Part shown: positions 1-8,909 of the stretch, in pieces
Position numbering within the stretch: the stretch's first letter is position 1
How the letters are laid out: the number at the start of each line of letters is the position of its first letter
NCBI RefSeq assembly: GCF_000763385.1
Contig: NZ_JQFA01000004.1
Coordinates: 1,612,001 to 1,676,000, forward strand
Source of the DNA: Leptolyngbya sp. KIOST-1
GTDB taxonomy: Bacteria > Cyanobacteriota > Cyanobacteriia > Phormidesmidales > Phormidesmidaceae
Direction of reading: 5' to 3'
DNA: 64,000 nucleotides
Notes under the pieces: model-generated
What the model was told of the DNA's origin: nothing
Seen by the model: the letters and a program-made list of their open reading frames with translations, nothing else
Databases searched by the model: none
Position numbers and translations under genes: made by a program

Positions 1-531
1 ACGGTGGTGGGCTTACCCAACATTGTGCTGATTCTGGTGGCGGGGGCTGTCTTTGGGCTGAAGGGCATTGCGGTGGCCTCCGTCGCCGACCTCCTGGGGG
101 CGATCGCCTGCTATGGGGTGGGGCGAACGCTGGCCCGCGATCGGATTAAGCGCTGGGTCAGAAAAAAACCAAACTTTTCCCGCCTCGATCACGCTGTCGG
201 CCAGGAAGGCTGGAAAATTCTGCTGCTGACGCGGCTGTCGCCCCTGGTGCCGTCCAACATTCTCAACTACGGCTTTAGCTGTACCCGAGTTAACTTCTGG
301 CAGTACTGCTTTTTCTCATGGGTAGGCATGCTGCCGGTGATCACGCTGTACGTCTACCTGGGTTCCCTGGGCCTGGCCCTGTTTCAAGATGAGCTGAGTG
401 CCAGCAACCTCGCCCTCCAGGGCGGCGGCGTAGCGCTGGCGCTCTCAGCCGGGTGGTACACTACCAGCCTGACCCGCAAGGCGCTAAACCCTTCAGGCGA
501 CGACTCAAGCGATCGCAATCGTCAGGAATAG
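1..531 (+). CDS. TVP38/TMEM64 (VTT domain) membrane protein, 5' truncated by window edge
   Basis: The frame is open from base 1 and ends at a TAG at 529-531, so the true start lies before the window. The visible 176 residues are very hydrophobic. They carry the VTT-domain pattern: a Gly-rich hydrophobic segment (GAVFGLKGIAV), a re-entrant-like loop, then LLTRLSPLVPSNILNYGFS with the arginine-Leu-Ser-Pro and Pro-x-Asn-x-x-Asn-Tyr motif typical of the TVP38/DedA superfamily, and a final membrane segment. Members are integral membrane proteins of lipid or solute homeostasis; the substrate here is not known. The C-terminal 20 residues are polar and variable. Family call is firm, function is not. 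Confidence 0.85.
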   Translation, partial: TVVGLPNIVLILVAGAVFGLKGIAVASVADLLGAIACYGVGRTLARDRIKRWVRKKPNFSRLDHAVGQEGWKILLLTRLSPLVPSNILNYGFSCTRVNFWQYCFFSWVGMLPVITLYVYLGSLGLALFQDELSASNLALQGGGVALALSAGWYTTSLTRKALNPSGDDSSDRNRQE

Positions 532-643
532 CGGCGATAGCTCACGCTACTGATAGCGCTGGCCAACCTGCTACCCTGAGTGCAGAATTGATGGGCGCAG
601 GAGATCGCGTTTCTAGCAAATTTCTAGCAAACCTAAATGTCGA

Positions 644-934
644 ATGCCGAACGTCATGGGTACTGAAACAATTACGCTGGAAGTGTCACAAGATGTGCTG
701 GCCGCTCTAAAGATGGGGGCAACTGATTTAGGCGATCGGATTCGGCTACTGGCTGCGATCGCTTTTTTCCAAGAGAAGCAGCTGTCCCTGGGTAAAGCCG
801 CAGAATTGGCAGGCTTGAACCGCTTGGCCTTTATGGATCTCTTGGCTCAGAGAGGAATTGTCGCCTTTGACTATGATGAGTCTGCCCTCAGCACCGATTT
901 AGCGGGTATCGCCGAGCTTGTAGGCGATGGCTAG
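644..934 (+). CDS. UPF0175 family protein, probable antitoxin of a UPF0175-DUF3368 pair
   Basis: A 96-residue protein with the UPF0175 pattern: an N-terminal beta strand (TITLEVSQDVLAAL), a central helix with LAAIAFFQEKQLSLGKAAELAGL, and a C-terminal FMDLLAQRGI helix. This resembles the small DNA-binding antitoxins encoded just before DUF3368 (PIN-like) toxins. The start is uncertain: ATG at 644 or the in-frame ATG at 656 (MGTETITL), neither with a clear Shine-Dalgarno sequence. Its last codons overlap by 8 bases the ATG at 927 that opens the toxin reading frame, the usual translational coupling of such pairs. The antitoxin is intact while its partner is broken. Confidence 0.8.
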   Translation: MPNVMGTETITLEVSQDVLAALKMGATDLGDRIRLLAAIAFFQEKQLSLGKAAELAGLNRLAFMDLLAQRGIVAFDYDESALSTDLAGIAELVGDG

Positions 935-1428
935 CATTATTAGTAATGCCACACCGTAATGCCACACCACTTATTGCGTTCGCCCGCATTGGTAAGCTTT
1001 CGCTTCTGCAAGATGTTGTTAAGCAATTGGTGATCCCAAATGCCGTAGCTGAAGAAGTGACAAACTATCAAGGCCCGGCATTGGGTCAAGTTAGTTTGGC
1101 CAAAGAAACCTGGATTCGGGTGGAAAGGCTGCAATCTGAAAGGCAGGTGCGGCTACTGTTACCTACCCTAGACCGCGGGGAAGCTGAGGTGATTGCCCTG
1201 GCCCTGGAACGGTAGGCATCCCTGGTGCTAATGGATGAATTGACGGGGCGTAAGGTTGCTGAATCGTTGCAAATTAAGGTGACGGGCTCAGTAGGTTTAT
1301 TAATTCAGGCAAAACAGCAGGGGAAAATTGAGGCGGTTAAGCCTTTACTAGATGCAATGCAAGCGGCAGGAATATACTTCAGTCAGCGGTTCATAGCAGC
1401 TGTTCTCCAGTATGTCCATGAGTCATAG
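927..1428 (+). pseudogene. DUF3368 (PIN-like toxin) pseudogene with a 13-bp duplication and an in-frame amber codon
   Basis: From ATG 927 the frame reads MASIISNATP and hits TAA at 957. A 13-bp tandem duplication (944-956 and 957-969, 12 of 13 identical) shifts the frame; removing one copy restores ISNATPLIAFARIG, the normal start of DUF3368 proteins. The restored frame runs to a TAG at 1213-1215, then continues in the same frame as ASLVLMDELTGRKVAESLQIKVTGSVGLLIQAKQ to a TGA-type family end near 1428. Repaired, the protein would be about 162 residues, the usual family size. The TAG sits where relatives commonly have Gln or another polar residue. Two independent lesions make this a dead toxin. 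A sequencing error could explain one of them but hardly both. Confidence 0.85.
944..969 (+). repeat. 13-bp tandem duplication inside the DUF3368 gene
   Basis: TAATGCCACACCG at 944-956 is followed directly by TAATGCCACACCA at 957-969. The gain of 13 bases shifts the toxin frame after codon 10. It also creates a spurious ATG at 946 that could be mistaken for a native start. Confidence 0.9.
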
Positions 1429-1510
1429 GCAGGTATGCCAGAGGCGGAGCGCCTGCAAGCTAGCTCTGTTCTCTAGTGCGATCGCGCGCCGAACCCTGCT
1501 GACCAGGTGC

Positions 1511-3259
1511 TCACTGCAACACTGATTCGAGCTGGTGCTGTTCCCAGAGGTTGCGGTAGAGGCCAGGCCGCTGGACCAGGTCGCGGTGGCGGCCCTGCTG
1601 CACAATCCGGCCCCGGTCCATGACAAAGATGCGATCGGCGGTGGCGGCGGCGGACATCTGGTGGGAGATAAACAGCACCGTTTTCTGCTGGGTGCCCGCC
1701 GCCAGTTCCTTGAGAATGGCGGTGGCGGTGCGGTTGTCCACGCTGGAGAGGGCGTCGTCGAGTACCAGAATGGGGGCATCGACCACCAGGGCGCGGGCCA
1801 GGGCGGTGCGCTGGCGCTGGCCACCGGAGAGGGTAATGCCCCGCTCCCCGACAATGGTGCTGTACTGCTGGGGAAAGTTGGCGATCTCTTCGTCCATCTG
1901 CGCCTGTTTGGCGGCGTACTGCACCTCGGGGAACTCCATGGTGGGTTCGCCGTAGCGGATGTTGTTTTGAATGCTGGTGCTAAACAGGAAGCTGTCCTGG
2001 GGGACGTAGGCGATCGCCCGTCTCAGATCTGCCAGCGGCAGCTCGGTGATGTCATAGCCATCCAGGTAAAGCTGGCCGGGGCCAATGTCGAGCAGGCGGG
2101 GCAGGGCGTTGGCCAGGGTAGACTTGCCCGAACCAATTGGGCCTACGATCGCGATTTGCTCCCCCGGGGCAATTTTAAAGCTGACGCCGTCGAGGGCGGG
2201 AGTTTTGCTGTCGGGGTAGGCGTAGCTGAGGAGGCGGGCCTCCAGGGTGCCCTGCACCTGCGTCAGCGGTAGGGGAATGGCGCTGGGGGCGGTCTGGACC
2301 TCTGGTTGGGCATCGAGAATTTCTTCGACCCGCTGGATGCTGACCTCGCCACGCTGGTAGGCGGTGATGGTAAAGCCCAGCAGCGCCGTGGGAAACACCA
2401 GCCGCTCTACGTAGAGCAGCAGCGCCACAAAGTCGCCCACGGTGAGTACCCCATCGGCGATCGCCCCTGCCCCGGTGGCCAAAATCACCAGCAGGCTAAT
2501 GCTGGCCAGCCCCCCCAGCAGGGGAAACAGCGTGTTGCGGGTGCGGGCCAGTTTCAGGTTGGCCTCGAGCAGGCTGGTGTTGCGGCGGCTAAAGGCGCGG
2601 CGCTCGTTGTCCTCCTGGGCGTAGATCTTAATCAGCGAAATGCCGCTCATGTCCTCCTGGATCAGGTCGCTGAGGTCTGAGATTCGCTCCTGTACGGCGA
2701 GTTGCTCATCGCGCAGGCGGTTGCTAAAGCTCTGCACCAGCACCAGCATCACCGGGTACACCAGCAGCGAGATCAGCGTTAGCCGCACGTTGATCGACAG
2801 CATGACCGGCACTGTGAGGGCGTAGGCAAACAGGGTGTTGGCCAAACTCAGAATGGCAAACCCCAGCAGCCGCCGAATGTTGTCCACATCGCTGGTGGCG
2901 CGGCTGATCAGCTCTCCGGCGGTATTGCGGCCAAAGTAGGCGGGCTCCATGCGCAGCAGGTGCTCAAAAATGCGCTGCTTGAGGTCAAACTCCACCTGGC
3001 GACCCACGCCAAACAGCGTGATGCGCGACACCATGCGAATCACCCACATCACCGAGGCCAGAATCAGCACCATCAGGGCGTAGTACAGGATGCGATTGAA
3101 GCTAAAGGTGACCTGCAGCTCGTCAATACCGTTGCGAATCAGCAGCGGGATCCACACCCCCAGCAGGTTGACGATGAACAGCGCCCCTACCCCCAGCGCG
3201 GCCTTGTGCCAGTGGGGCCGCAGGTAGGTGCCCAGTTTTTGTAGCTGCGATCGCGCCAT
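1511..3259 (-). CDS. ABC transporter, fused permease and ATPase (type IV exporter fold)
   Basis: A 582-residue half-transporter: six predicted membrane helices in residues 1-300, then a nucleotide-binding domain. Visible motifs are Walker A GPIGSGKST (about 373-381), the Q-loop glutamine in YVPQDSF (about 421), signature LSGGQRQR (about 477) and Walker B ILVLDD (about 497-502). The residue after the Walker B Asp is Asp, not the usual catalytic Glu. This LDDALSSVD form is common in MdlA/MdlB-like exporters, which often act as heterodimers with a canonical partner. No partner gene is adjacent. Substrate unknown; the MdlB/MsbA-like group exports lipids, peptides or drugs from the inner membrane. 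The next gene upstream is separated by a 209-bp spacer that holds a dispersed repeat. Confidence 0.9.
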   Translation of the reverse strand: MARSQLQKLGTYLRPHWHKAALGVGALFIVNLLGVWIPLLIRNGIDELQVTFSFNRILYYALMVLILASVMWVIRMVSRITLFGVGRQVEFDLKQRIFEHLLRMEPAYFGRNTAGELISRATSDVDNIRRLLGFAILSLANTLFAYALTVPVMLSINVRLTLISLLVYPVMLVLVQSFSNRLRDEQLAVQERISDLSDLIQEDMSGISLIKIYAQEDNERRAFSRRNTSLLEANLKLARTRNTLFPLLGGLASISLLVILATGAGAIADGVLTVGDFVALLLYVERLVFPTALLGFTITAYQRGEVSIQRVEEILDAQPEVQTAPSAIPLPLTQVQGTLEARLLSYAYPDSKTPALDGVSFKIAPGEQIAIVGPIGSGKSTLANALPRLLDIGPGQLYLDGYDITELPLADLRRAIAYVPQDSFLFSTSIQNNIRYGEPTMEFPEVQYAAKQAQMDEEIANFPQQYSTIVGERGITLSGGQRQRTALARALVVDAPILVLDDALSSVDNRTATAILKELAAGTQQKTVLFISHQMSAAATADRIFVMDRGRIVQQGRHRDLVQRPGLYRNLWEQHQLESVLQ

Positions 3260-3367
3260 AGCCTCTGCCCTAATTGCCCCCTTATCCTAGACGAATTTGA
3301 GCAGCCCCATCTCAGCCGGGCACGCCCTAGAGCGTGTCAATAATTGTGGCTAAAAGCTCGGTATACT

Positions 3368-3413
3368 AAGCTTTGCCACGTCCGACCCAAACGACAGGCT
3401 AGGGGCTGTAACC
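3368..3413. repeat. Dispersed 45-bp intergenic repeat, copy 1
   Basis: The stretch beginning AAGCTTTGCCACG and ending GGGGCTGTAACC recurs in diverged form at 22443-22486 (AAGCCTTGCCATG to GGGGCTGTAACG). Both copies contain CCCAAAC in the middle and both lie between genes. No coding frame crosses them. It may be a small mobile or structural repeat; nothing more can be said from two copies. Confidence 0.55.
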
Positions 3414-3468
3414 CTTATTTTTGGGTGTTGGGTAGCTATGGGTGTTTGGCAGCTAATTGATGACAGCC

Positions 3469-4596
3469 CTAGGGCAGGGTTTCAACCACCTGCTCCCACT
3501 GCATGGTAAAGGGCGGCAGCCAGCCCCGCAGGTAGTAGTAGACAGCGCTGAGCAATTCGCTCCAGTAGCGGCTGGTCAGCGCCAGCGCATTGACGTCGGG
3601 CACCAGGTCGGCCAGGCGGGCCAGGGTGTCGCGCCCCACTTCGCCGGGGGTGCTGTAAAGCTCTGTGGGGGCCGCCACCACCTGAATGCCTTCGTTCTCA
3701 AAGGCCAGGGCAGCCCGGCGCATGGTCAGGGCGGGGGCGACCAGCACCACCCGGTTGGCATCGCGGTTGTTGCGGGTGGTGTCAAAGGCCCCAACCCGGG
3801 CCGGGGTTGTAAACAGCCCCTGCTCGGTCAAAAAGTTGCGCTGATCGACCACCGTGGCGCGGACGTCGGTACCTGAATCCTGCACCCGAATGCTCTCTGG
3901 GGGCACCCCCCGGCTGATCAACTGCTGGCGAATGGCCTGCCGCAGCGGTTCCCGCTCCTCGCCAGTGCCAAAGCGCGGCCCGGCGGTCACCGTCACAAAG
4001 GGGCGGGCCAGGGCAATGCGGTTGTAGATGTTGGCGGTGCTGTTGAGCCGGGCCACCAGGGTCGGGTCGAGGGGGCTATCGGCGTCAATGCGACTGTTGA
4101 GGGCATTGGTGAGACGGAAGGCGTCGGCATTTTCGCCAATCACCACCAGGGAGACAGCGCGGTCGACGGGCACCTCATCGATCGCCGGACAAATATCGCT
4201 GCACAGGCGTCGCTGGCTCAGGTAAGCCCGCTGTACCGACTGTTCGGCGTTGTTCACCAGCGCCCGCGCCACCAGGGGCATGCTGCTGACAAACAAAATC
4301 AGCAGCGCTACGGTCACCATGCGCGGTCCCTGTTTGGCGAAACCGCCCCCCATCGACAGCGCCAGCAGCGTGATCGCCGCGCCCAGAGGGGTAAGCGGAA
4401 ACGCCAGGAATCGCCAAAACACGCCAATGGTGTTGTCTTCGGGAAACAAGAACGCCGCCGCGATCAGGGCCAAAATCATTGCTCCGCCAAACCAGGTGAG
4501 AAAGTTGGCCGGAATGAATTTCCTCAGAATCCACCACAGGAAGTAGCCAATCCCAAGCCACAGCAGCAGGCGGGTAAGCAGGTTGAGAATGTTCAT
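3469..4596 (-). CDS. YdcF/SanA/ElyC-like protein with DUF218 domain
   Basis: A 375-residue protein from the ATG at 4596 (a GTG three codons upstream is the alternative). Residues 1-130 contain about four hydrophobic segments including a twin-tryptophan amphipathic start. The rest is a soluble DUF218 domain: a first strand (AVSLVVIGENADAF), a helix with PPESIRVQDSGTDVRATVVDQ, and VVLVAPALTMRRAALAFENEGI, which match the family core (ESI-x-S-x-T and VT-x-x-x-H-x-x-RA). The usual His of the last motif is replaced by Thr-Met. Family members such as SanA and ElyC affect the envelope and peptidoglycan precursor metabolism; the reaction is not known. Transcribed alone. Confidence 0.75.
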   Translation of the reverse strand: MNILNLLTRLLLWLGIGYFLWWILRKFIPANFLTWFGGAMILALIAAAFLFPEDNTIGVFWRFLAFPLTPLGAAITLLALSMGGGFAKQGPRMVTVALLILFVSSMPLVARALVNNAEQSVQRAYLSQRRLCSDICPAIDEVPVDRAVSLVVIGENADAFRLTNALNSRIDADSPLDPTLVARLNSTANIYNRIALARPFVTVTAGPRFGTGEEREPLRQAIRQQLISRGVPPESIRVQDSGTDVRATVVDQRNFLTEQGLFTTPARVGAFDTTRNNRDANRVVLVAPALTMRRAALAFENEGIQVVAAPTELYSTPGEVGRDTLARLADLVPDVNALALTSRYWSELLSAVYYYLRGWLPPFTMQWEQVVETLP

Positions 4597-4605
4597 GGTC
4601 AGCAC

Positions 4606-5265
4606 TCAGATCTGCGGCGGAAAGGGGGTGGACCGAGGACGGCGGGGAGCCAGGACAGGGAACAGGCCACCAGCCCGCAGGGACTCTCTGCAAAGCATAC
4701 TTCAGTACTGAAAACTCGGGACCAAAAACTCGCCGCAGTCCTCGACTAAATCAGCCCCTAGAGGGAGCGAACCCCCAAGGTTTTGCCCAGTACTCGATGG
4801 CTTAAGTCAGCCCGTCAGTCTTGACGCCTGACACCTGATACCTCGACAAAGGTAGTTTCATTCTTGCCAAGCGGGACTAGGGCGAACCGCCCCAGGGTGC
4901 ACAGTTCCAATGATGGAACCCGATCGCCCCCGTTAGCCCAGAGGTTGTAACCGCCGCCGGGCAGAGCCTCTGCGGCAGGTAGCCTAATCCCACACCCACC
5001 CATGTTATTGAACCAGAATGTCATTAGCCATAGCCTCTGAGCAGGCGATCGCCGCCCCAGATTCTCCTGTGAGGTATGACGAGGAAAGACCGTGAGCTTT
5101 TCAACAGGCGACCCTAGTGGTAATAGTCCTATTTTCTTGTAACAGCTTATTGACAAATGGATTCAATAGCCCGATGCTGGTGTCAGCGCCATTCCCCAGT
5201 CCAAGTCACGGCTATGCGTGGGCTGACTGCGGTGTTGTGCGCCTTGTTTTGAGGAGTGTTAAACA
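4606..5265. other. Long intergenic region upstream of the iron porin
   Basis: About 660 bases without a supportable gene. A 113-codon reading frame on the minus strand (4815-5156) has no family pattern and looks like chance. The region holds one GATACC/GACACC-type repeat (4826-4844). Near 5150 there is a TTGACA that could be a -35 element, but no good -10 follows at 16-18 bases. The porin has a clear GAGGAG ribosome binding site at about 5250. I see no convincing Fur box. Confidence 0.5.
4826..4844. repeat. GACACCTGATACC-type short repeat, copy 1
   Basis: GCCTGACACCTGATACCTC. Related words made of GACACC, GATACC and CCTGA recur at 9723-9776 and 17164-17197, always between genes. The pattern resembles the short intergenic repeat families of filamentous cyanobacteria. 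Confidence 0.45.
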
Positions 5266-6765
5266 ATGAACGTTTTGCGTTTGCTTGGCCGGGGTGTAGC
5301 TCCGGCAATGTTCTGTGCGCCCCTGCCCGCCGGGGTAGCGGTGGCCGCTGAATTTCCCCTGGGCGCGGGGAATCTTGCCCCTGAGGCCGTGCAACTAGCC
5401 CAGATTACCAGCGTTTCGGAGCTAACCGATGTGCTGCCCTCCGACTGGGCTTTTCAGGCTTTGCAAAGCCTGGTTGAAAACTACGGCTGCATCCAGGGGT
5501 ACCCCGATCGCACCTTCCGCGGGCAGCGCAGCCTCACCCGCTTTGAGTTTGCGGCCGGCCTCAATGCCTGTCTGGATGTGATTGCGGCTCTGATTGCCCA
5601 GACTGGCATCAACCCCGACGATCTGGCCACCATTCGTCGTTTGCAGGAGGAATTTCAGGCTGAACTGGCTACCCTGCGCGGCCGGGTCGATGCCCTGGAA
5701 GCAGAGACCGCTACCCTGCGGGCCCAACAATTCTCCACTACGACCAAACTGCGGGGCGAGGTGGCAACCCACTTGGGGGTACCTTTAGACACCTTCGAGG
5801 TGGTCAACGCGGCCGGTAATACCCTGGTGCGCGAAACCAGCACCAGCGTCGCCTCACGGGCGCGGCTGGTGTTCGACTCGAGCTTCACCGGACGCGATCG
5901 CCTGCGCATTCGGCTACAGGCCCGCAGCGGCAATTTTCTCACCCCGTTCAACGGCTTAGACCGGGGCGGAGCCGGGGACTATAACGTTGAGATGGACAAC
6001 CTGTTCTACAGCTTCCCCCTGGGCAACCGCATCACCGTCACCGCCGCCGCCCGGGGCCGCGCAGGAAACGACTGGGTGACCAGCACCATTGTGCCGTACC
6101 ACGGCCGCTCAGTGGCCGATGCCGGTAAACCGCAGTTTTACAACACCGGGGCCAGCTCCAGTAACGGTGCTGGACTAGGGATCAATTTCAACCTCACCGA
6201 TAGCATCGCGCTGGATCTGGGCTACACCGCCAGCAATCCTGGCGCGACCAACCCCGCTGTTGGTCTCTTTGCCGCCCAGGGACAGAGCTACATCGCTCAG
6301 CTCAATTTCCTCCCCGACGGTTTCTTCCGTGCAGCAGTCACCTATATGCACAACGATCGCTCCAACATCTTTGCCATCAATAACCTGGGTACCCAGGCCG
6401 CCCCTGGGGCAACCGATACCTTTGCCGGGCTTTTGAGTCTCAACTTCGGCAACTTCTTTGTGGCGGGTCACGGTGCATACCAGACCTTCAACGGCGGTAA
6501 TGACTTTAGCTGGAGTGCGGGACTGGGGTTTAATGACTTACTGGTTCCCGGCGCTCAATTGGGCATTTACGGTACTCAGCTGCCACAGCTAGCTGGCCGC
6601 AGCGACAACCCATTTTTGGTGGAGGGCTACTACGACTTCCCCCTCAACCGGTTTATTAGCCTGACTCCGGCGATTGTCTATGGCGACGCCAAGTTTGTCG
6701 GCGGCGGAGCCACCACCGACAACACCGGTCTGTACGGCATTATGCGCGCCACCATGCGTTTCTAG
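5266..6765 (+). CDS. Iron uptake porin (SLH domain plus OprB-like barrel)
   Basis: A 499-residue outer-membrane protein. Residues 1-28 look like a signal peptide ending at AVA-AE. An SLH domain follows at about 48-110 (DVLPSDWAFQALQSLVENY, GCIQGYPDRTFRG, SLTRFEFAAGLNACLDVI), then a coiled coil at about 115-152, then a beta barrel ending in Phe (MRATMRF), the usual last residue of barrel proteins. This is the cyanobacterial iron uptake porin/SomB architecture, in which the SLH domain anchors the barrel to peptidoglycan-linked polymer. GAGGAG lies 9 bases before the ATG. The next gene is a FutB-like iron permease, which fits the porin feeding a periplasmic ferric iron system. A terminator follows, so the two need not be one transcript. 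Confidence 0.9.
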   Translation: MNVLRLLGRGVAPAMFCAPLPAGVAVAAEFPLGAGNLAPEAVQLAQITSVSELTDVLPSDWAFQALQSLVENYGCIQGYPDRTFRGQRSLTRFEFAAGLNACLDVIAALIAQTGINPDDLATIRRLQEEFQAELATLRGRVDALEAETATLRAQQFSTTTKLRGEVATHLGVPLDTFEVVNAAGNTLVRETSTSVASRARLVFDSSFTGRDRLRIRLQARSGNFLTPFNGLDRGGAGDYNVEMDNLFYSFPLGNRITVTAAARGRAGNDWVTSTIVPYHGRSVADAGKPQFYNTGASSSNGAGLGINFNLTDSIALDLGYTASNPGATNPAVGLFAAQGQSYIAQLNFLPDGFFRAAVTYMHNDRSNIFAINNLGTQAAPGATDTFAGLLSLNFGNFFVAGHGAYQTFNGGNDFSWSAGLGFNDLLVPGAQLGIYGTQLPQLAGRSDNPFLVEGYYDFPLNRFISLTPAIVYGDAKFVGGGATTDNTGLYGIMRATMRF

Positions 6766-6811
6766 CCTGACGGCCCTTCGATTTTTTAATTTCTCCACCA
6801 AAGCGTCTAGG

Positions 6812-6842
6812 GCCCTGCTGTGCTAGAGCGGGGCTTTTTTTT
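6812..6842 (+). terminator. Rho-independent terminator of the iron porin gene
   Basis: GCCCTGC pairs with GCGGGGC (one G-T pair) across a 9-base loop and is followed by eight T residues. It begins 46 bases after the porin stop codon. Confidence 0.8.
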
Positions 6843-6925
6843 GGTTCCAAGCCTATTTCCCGCCGACTCCTATGGCCCCGGCAGCGTTCTATGTTAAAAG
6901 GAATGAGTAGCAATAATTCCTGCCG

Positions 6926-8587
6926 ATGAAAGTCTTGGGTATCTCCCGCAACGTCCCGCTGCCCCGGCTGGATGGCTGGACCGTGGGGGTCGGGCTGATT
7001 GCCGTGGTGATGCTACTGCCGGTGGCAATTATTCTCATGGGGCTGTTCACCAACTCCAGCGATGCCTGGGAGCACCTGGCGGCCACGGTGCTGCCCCAGT
7101 ACGTCCGCAACTCTCTACTGCTGATGGTAGGGGTCGGCCTGGGGGTGATGGCGATCGGAGTGAGTACGGCCTGGCTGGTGAGCACCTGCCAGTTTTGGGG
7201 CAGGCGCTGGTTTGAGTGGCTGCTGCTGCTGCCGCTGGCGGCCCCCACCTACATCCTCGCCTACGTCTATACCGATACCCTGGAGTACTTTGGCCCGGTG
7301 CAGACGACGCTGCGCGGCCTGTTTGGCTGGCAGCGGGCTACCGACTACTGGTTTCCCAACATTCGATCCCTTGAGGGGGCCATTCTGCTTTTTAGCCTGA
7401 CGCTGTACCCCTACGTCTACCTGCTGGCGCGGGTGGCGTTTATGGAGCAGTCGACCGTTACCCTGGAGGCCAGTCGCTCCCTGGGTTGCAGCCCCTGGCG
7501 CAGCTTTCGCACGGTGGCGCTGCCCCTGGCCCGACCGGCGATCGCTGCCGGGGTTACCCTGGCCCTGATGGAAACTCTGAACGACTTTGGCACCGTGGCC
7601 TACTTCAGCGTGCCCACCTTTACCACGGGCATCTACCGCACCTGGTTTGGCATGGGCGATCGCCCGGCGGCCGTGCAGCTGTCGGCGGTGCTGCTGCTGG
7701 TTATCTTTGCCCTGGTGGTGCTGGAGCAGCGATCGCGGCGGCAGGCCCGCTACTACCAGAGCATGGGGCGATCGGTGTCGCAGTCGCGCTACCCCCTGGC
7801 GGGCCTGCGAGGGCTGGGTGCCTGGGTGGTCTGCGCGCTGCCCGTCCTGCTGGGGCTGCTCGTGCCCATCGGGCTGCTGATGGCGATGACCATTCGCCAC
7901 GCCGATGCCACCCTCAACCGCAGTTTTTTTGTGCTCAGCTTTAACAGCCTGGTGCTGGCGGTGCTGGCAGCGATCCTGGCGGTGCTGCTGGCGCTGGTGA
8001 TGGCCTACGGCCTGCGGCTTAACGCAAATCCGCCGCTCAAGCTGGCGGTGCAGGGGGCCAACCTGGGCTACGCCGTTCCCGGCGCGGTGATTGCCGTGGG
8101 CACCCTGATTCCCCTGGCCCAGTTCGACAATACGATCGACGCCTGGATGCGGCAAACCTTCGGCTTCTCCACCGGGCTGCTGCTCAGCGGCACCATCATC
8201 GCGCTGCTGTATGCCTACCTGGTGCGGTTTTTGGCGGTCAGCTTTGGGGCGGTGGAAGCGGGGTTAAGCAAAATCAAGCCGTCCCTGGACGATGCTGCCC
8301 GCAGCCTGGGCCAGAGCCCCGGCCAAACGCTGCTGAAAATTCACCGGCCGCTGCTGGGCAGCAGCCTGCTCACCGCCGCCATGCTGGTGTTCGTGGATGT
8401 GATGAAGGAACTGCCCGCCACGCTGATTATCCGCCCCTTCAACTTCGACACCCTGGCGGTGCGAGTCTACCAGTACGCCGCCGACGAACGGCTGATCGAG
8501 GCCTCGGCCCCGGCCCTGGCGATCATTCTGGTGGGGCTGCTGCCGGTGCTGTGGCTGAGCCAGCAGATTGCCAAGGATGGGAAGTAA
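6926..8587 (+). CDS. futB: Ferric iron ABC transporter permease, FutB/FbpB type
   Basis: A 553-residue inner-membrane protein with about twelve hydrophobic helices and two tandem binding-protein-dependent transport domains. Each half carries an EAA-type cytoplasmic loop: EASRSLGCSPWRSFRTVALPLARPAIAAG in the first half and DAARSLGQSPGQTLLKIHRPLLGSS in the second. The two-in-one permease with NTLNDFGTV-like sequence (ETLNDFGTVAYF) is diagnostic of the FbpB/FutB/SfuB ferric permeases. Its periplasmic binding protein (FutA) and ATPase (FutC) are not in this window. The position right after the iron porin supports an iron role. No strong ribosome binding site is visible before the ATG. Confidence 0.88.
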   Translation: MKVLGISRNVPLPRLDGWTVGVGLIAVVMLLPVAIILMGLFTNSSDAWEHLAATVLPQYVRNSLLLMVGVGLGVMAIGVSTAWLVSTCQFWGRRWFEWLLLLPLAAPTYILAYVYTDTLEYFGPVQTTLRGLFGWQRATDYWFPNIRSLEGAILLFSLTLYPYVYLLARVAFMEQSTVTLEASRSLGCSPWRSFRTVALPLARPAIAAGVTLALMETLNDFGTVAYFSVPTFTTGIYRTWFGMGDRPAAVQLSAVLLLVIFALVVLEQRSRRQARYYQSMGRSVSQSRYPLAGLRGLGAWVVCALPVLLGLLVPIGLLMAMTIRHADATLNRSFFVLSFNSLVLAVLAAILAVLLALVMAYGLRLNANPPLKLAVQGANLGYAVPGAVIAVGTLIPLAQFDNTIDAWMRQTFGFSTGLLLSGTIIALLYAYLVRFLAVSFGAVEAGLSKIKPSLDDAARSLGQSPGQTLLKIHRPLLGSSLLTAAMLVFVDVMKELPATLIIRPFNFDTLAVRVYQYAADERLIEASAPALAIILVGLLPVLWLSQQIAKDGK

Positions 8588-8595
8588 CCTTCAGG

Positions 8596-8632
8596 TAAGC
8601 ATCCCGGCTGCTCGAAGAAGCCGAGATGCTTA
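8596..8632 (+). terminator. Hairpin downstream of futB, probable terminator
   Basis: TAAGCATC pairs exactly with GATGCTTA, with an inner GGCT/AGCC stem. It starts 8 bases after the futB stop. The T-run after it is poor (CCTCTTTCC), so termination strength is uncertain. Confidence 0.5.
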
Positions 8633-8909
8633 AATCCTCTTTCCAGGCAAGGCGCCTCAGCGGATCGGCCGCCCTTTCGGCTGGGCTTGGGCAGCAGAGG
8701 CTGTAGGCGTTGCCTGGCAGGTAGCCCAGCAGGCTTGGGGGTTGGTGAGGCTTGAAGTTGCCAGAACTGGGCTTAGGAGGCAGTACAGCCCTGAAATACA
8801 GTCAATGTCCACGCCGAAGGATAATGACACGGACACCTGCTGCCCTGAGCTTGTCACTGACAGTGCAGAAAATAGAGGCAAAAGCCCTGAAATGAGGGCC
8901 TTTGGGGTA

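Noticed and set aside
1213..1215. TAG codons read as an expanded genetic code (amber recoding)
   Set aside because: TAG ends several intact housekeeping and exported genes in this window, and one of the three affected genes also has a frameshift, so decay is more likely.
1535..2272. Long open frames opposite the ABC transporter, metH, recJ and the nuclease gene
   Set aside because: High GC content produces long antisense frames. They lack family motifs and the opposite strand has clear domain signatures.
4815..5156. 113-codon minus-strand frame upstream of the iron porin
   Set aside because: No family pattern, odd composition, and it crosses an intergenic repeat; most likely a chance frame.
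5150..5182. TTGACA as promoter of the iron porin
   Set aside because: No acceptable -10 element follows at the right distance.
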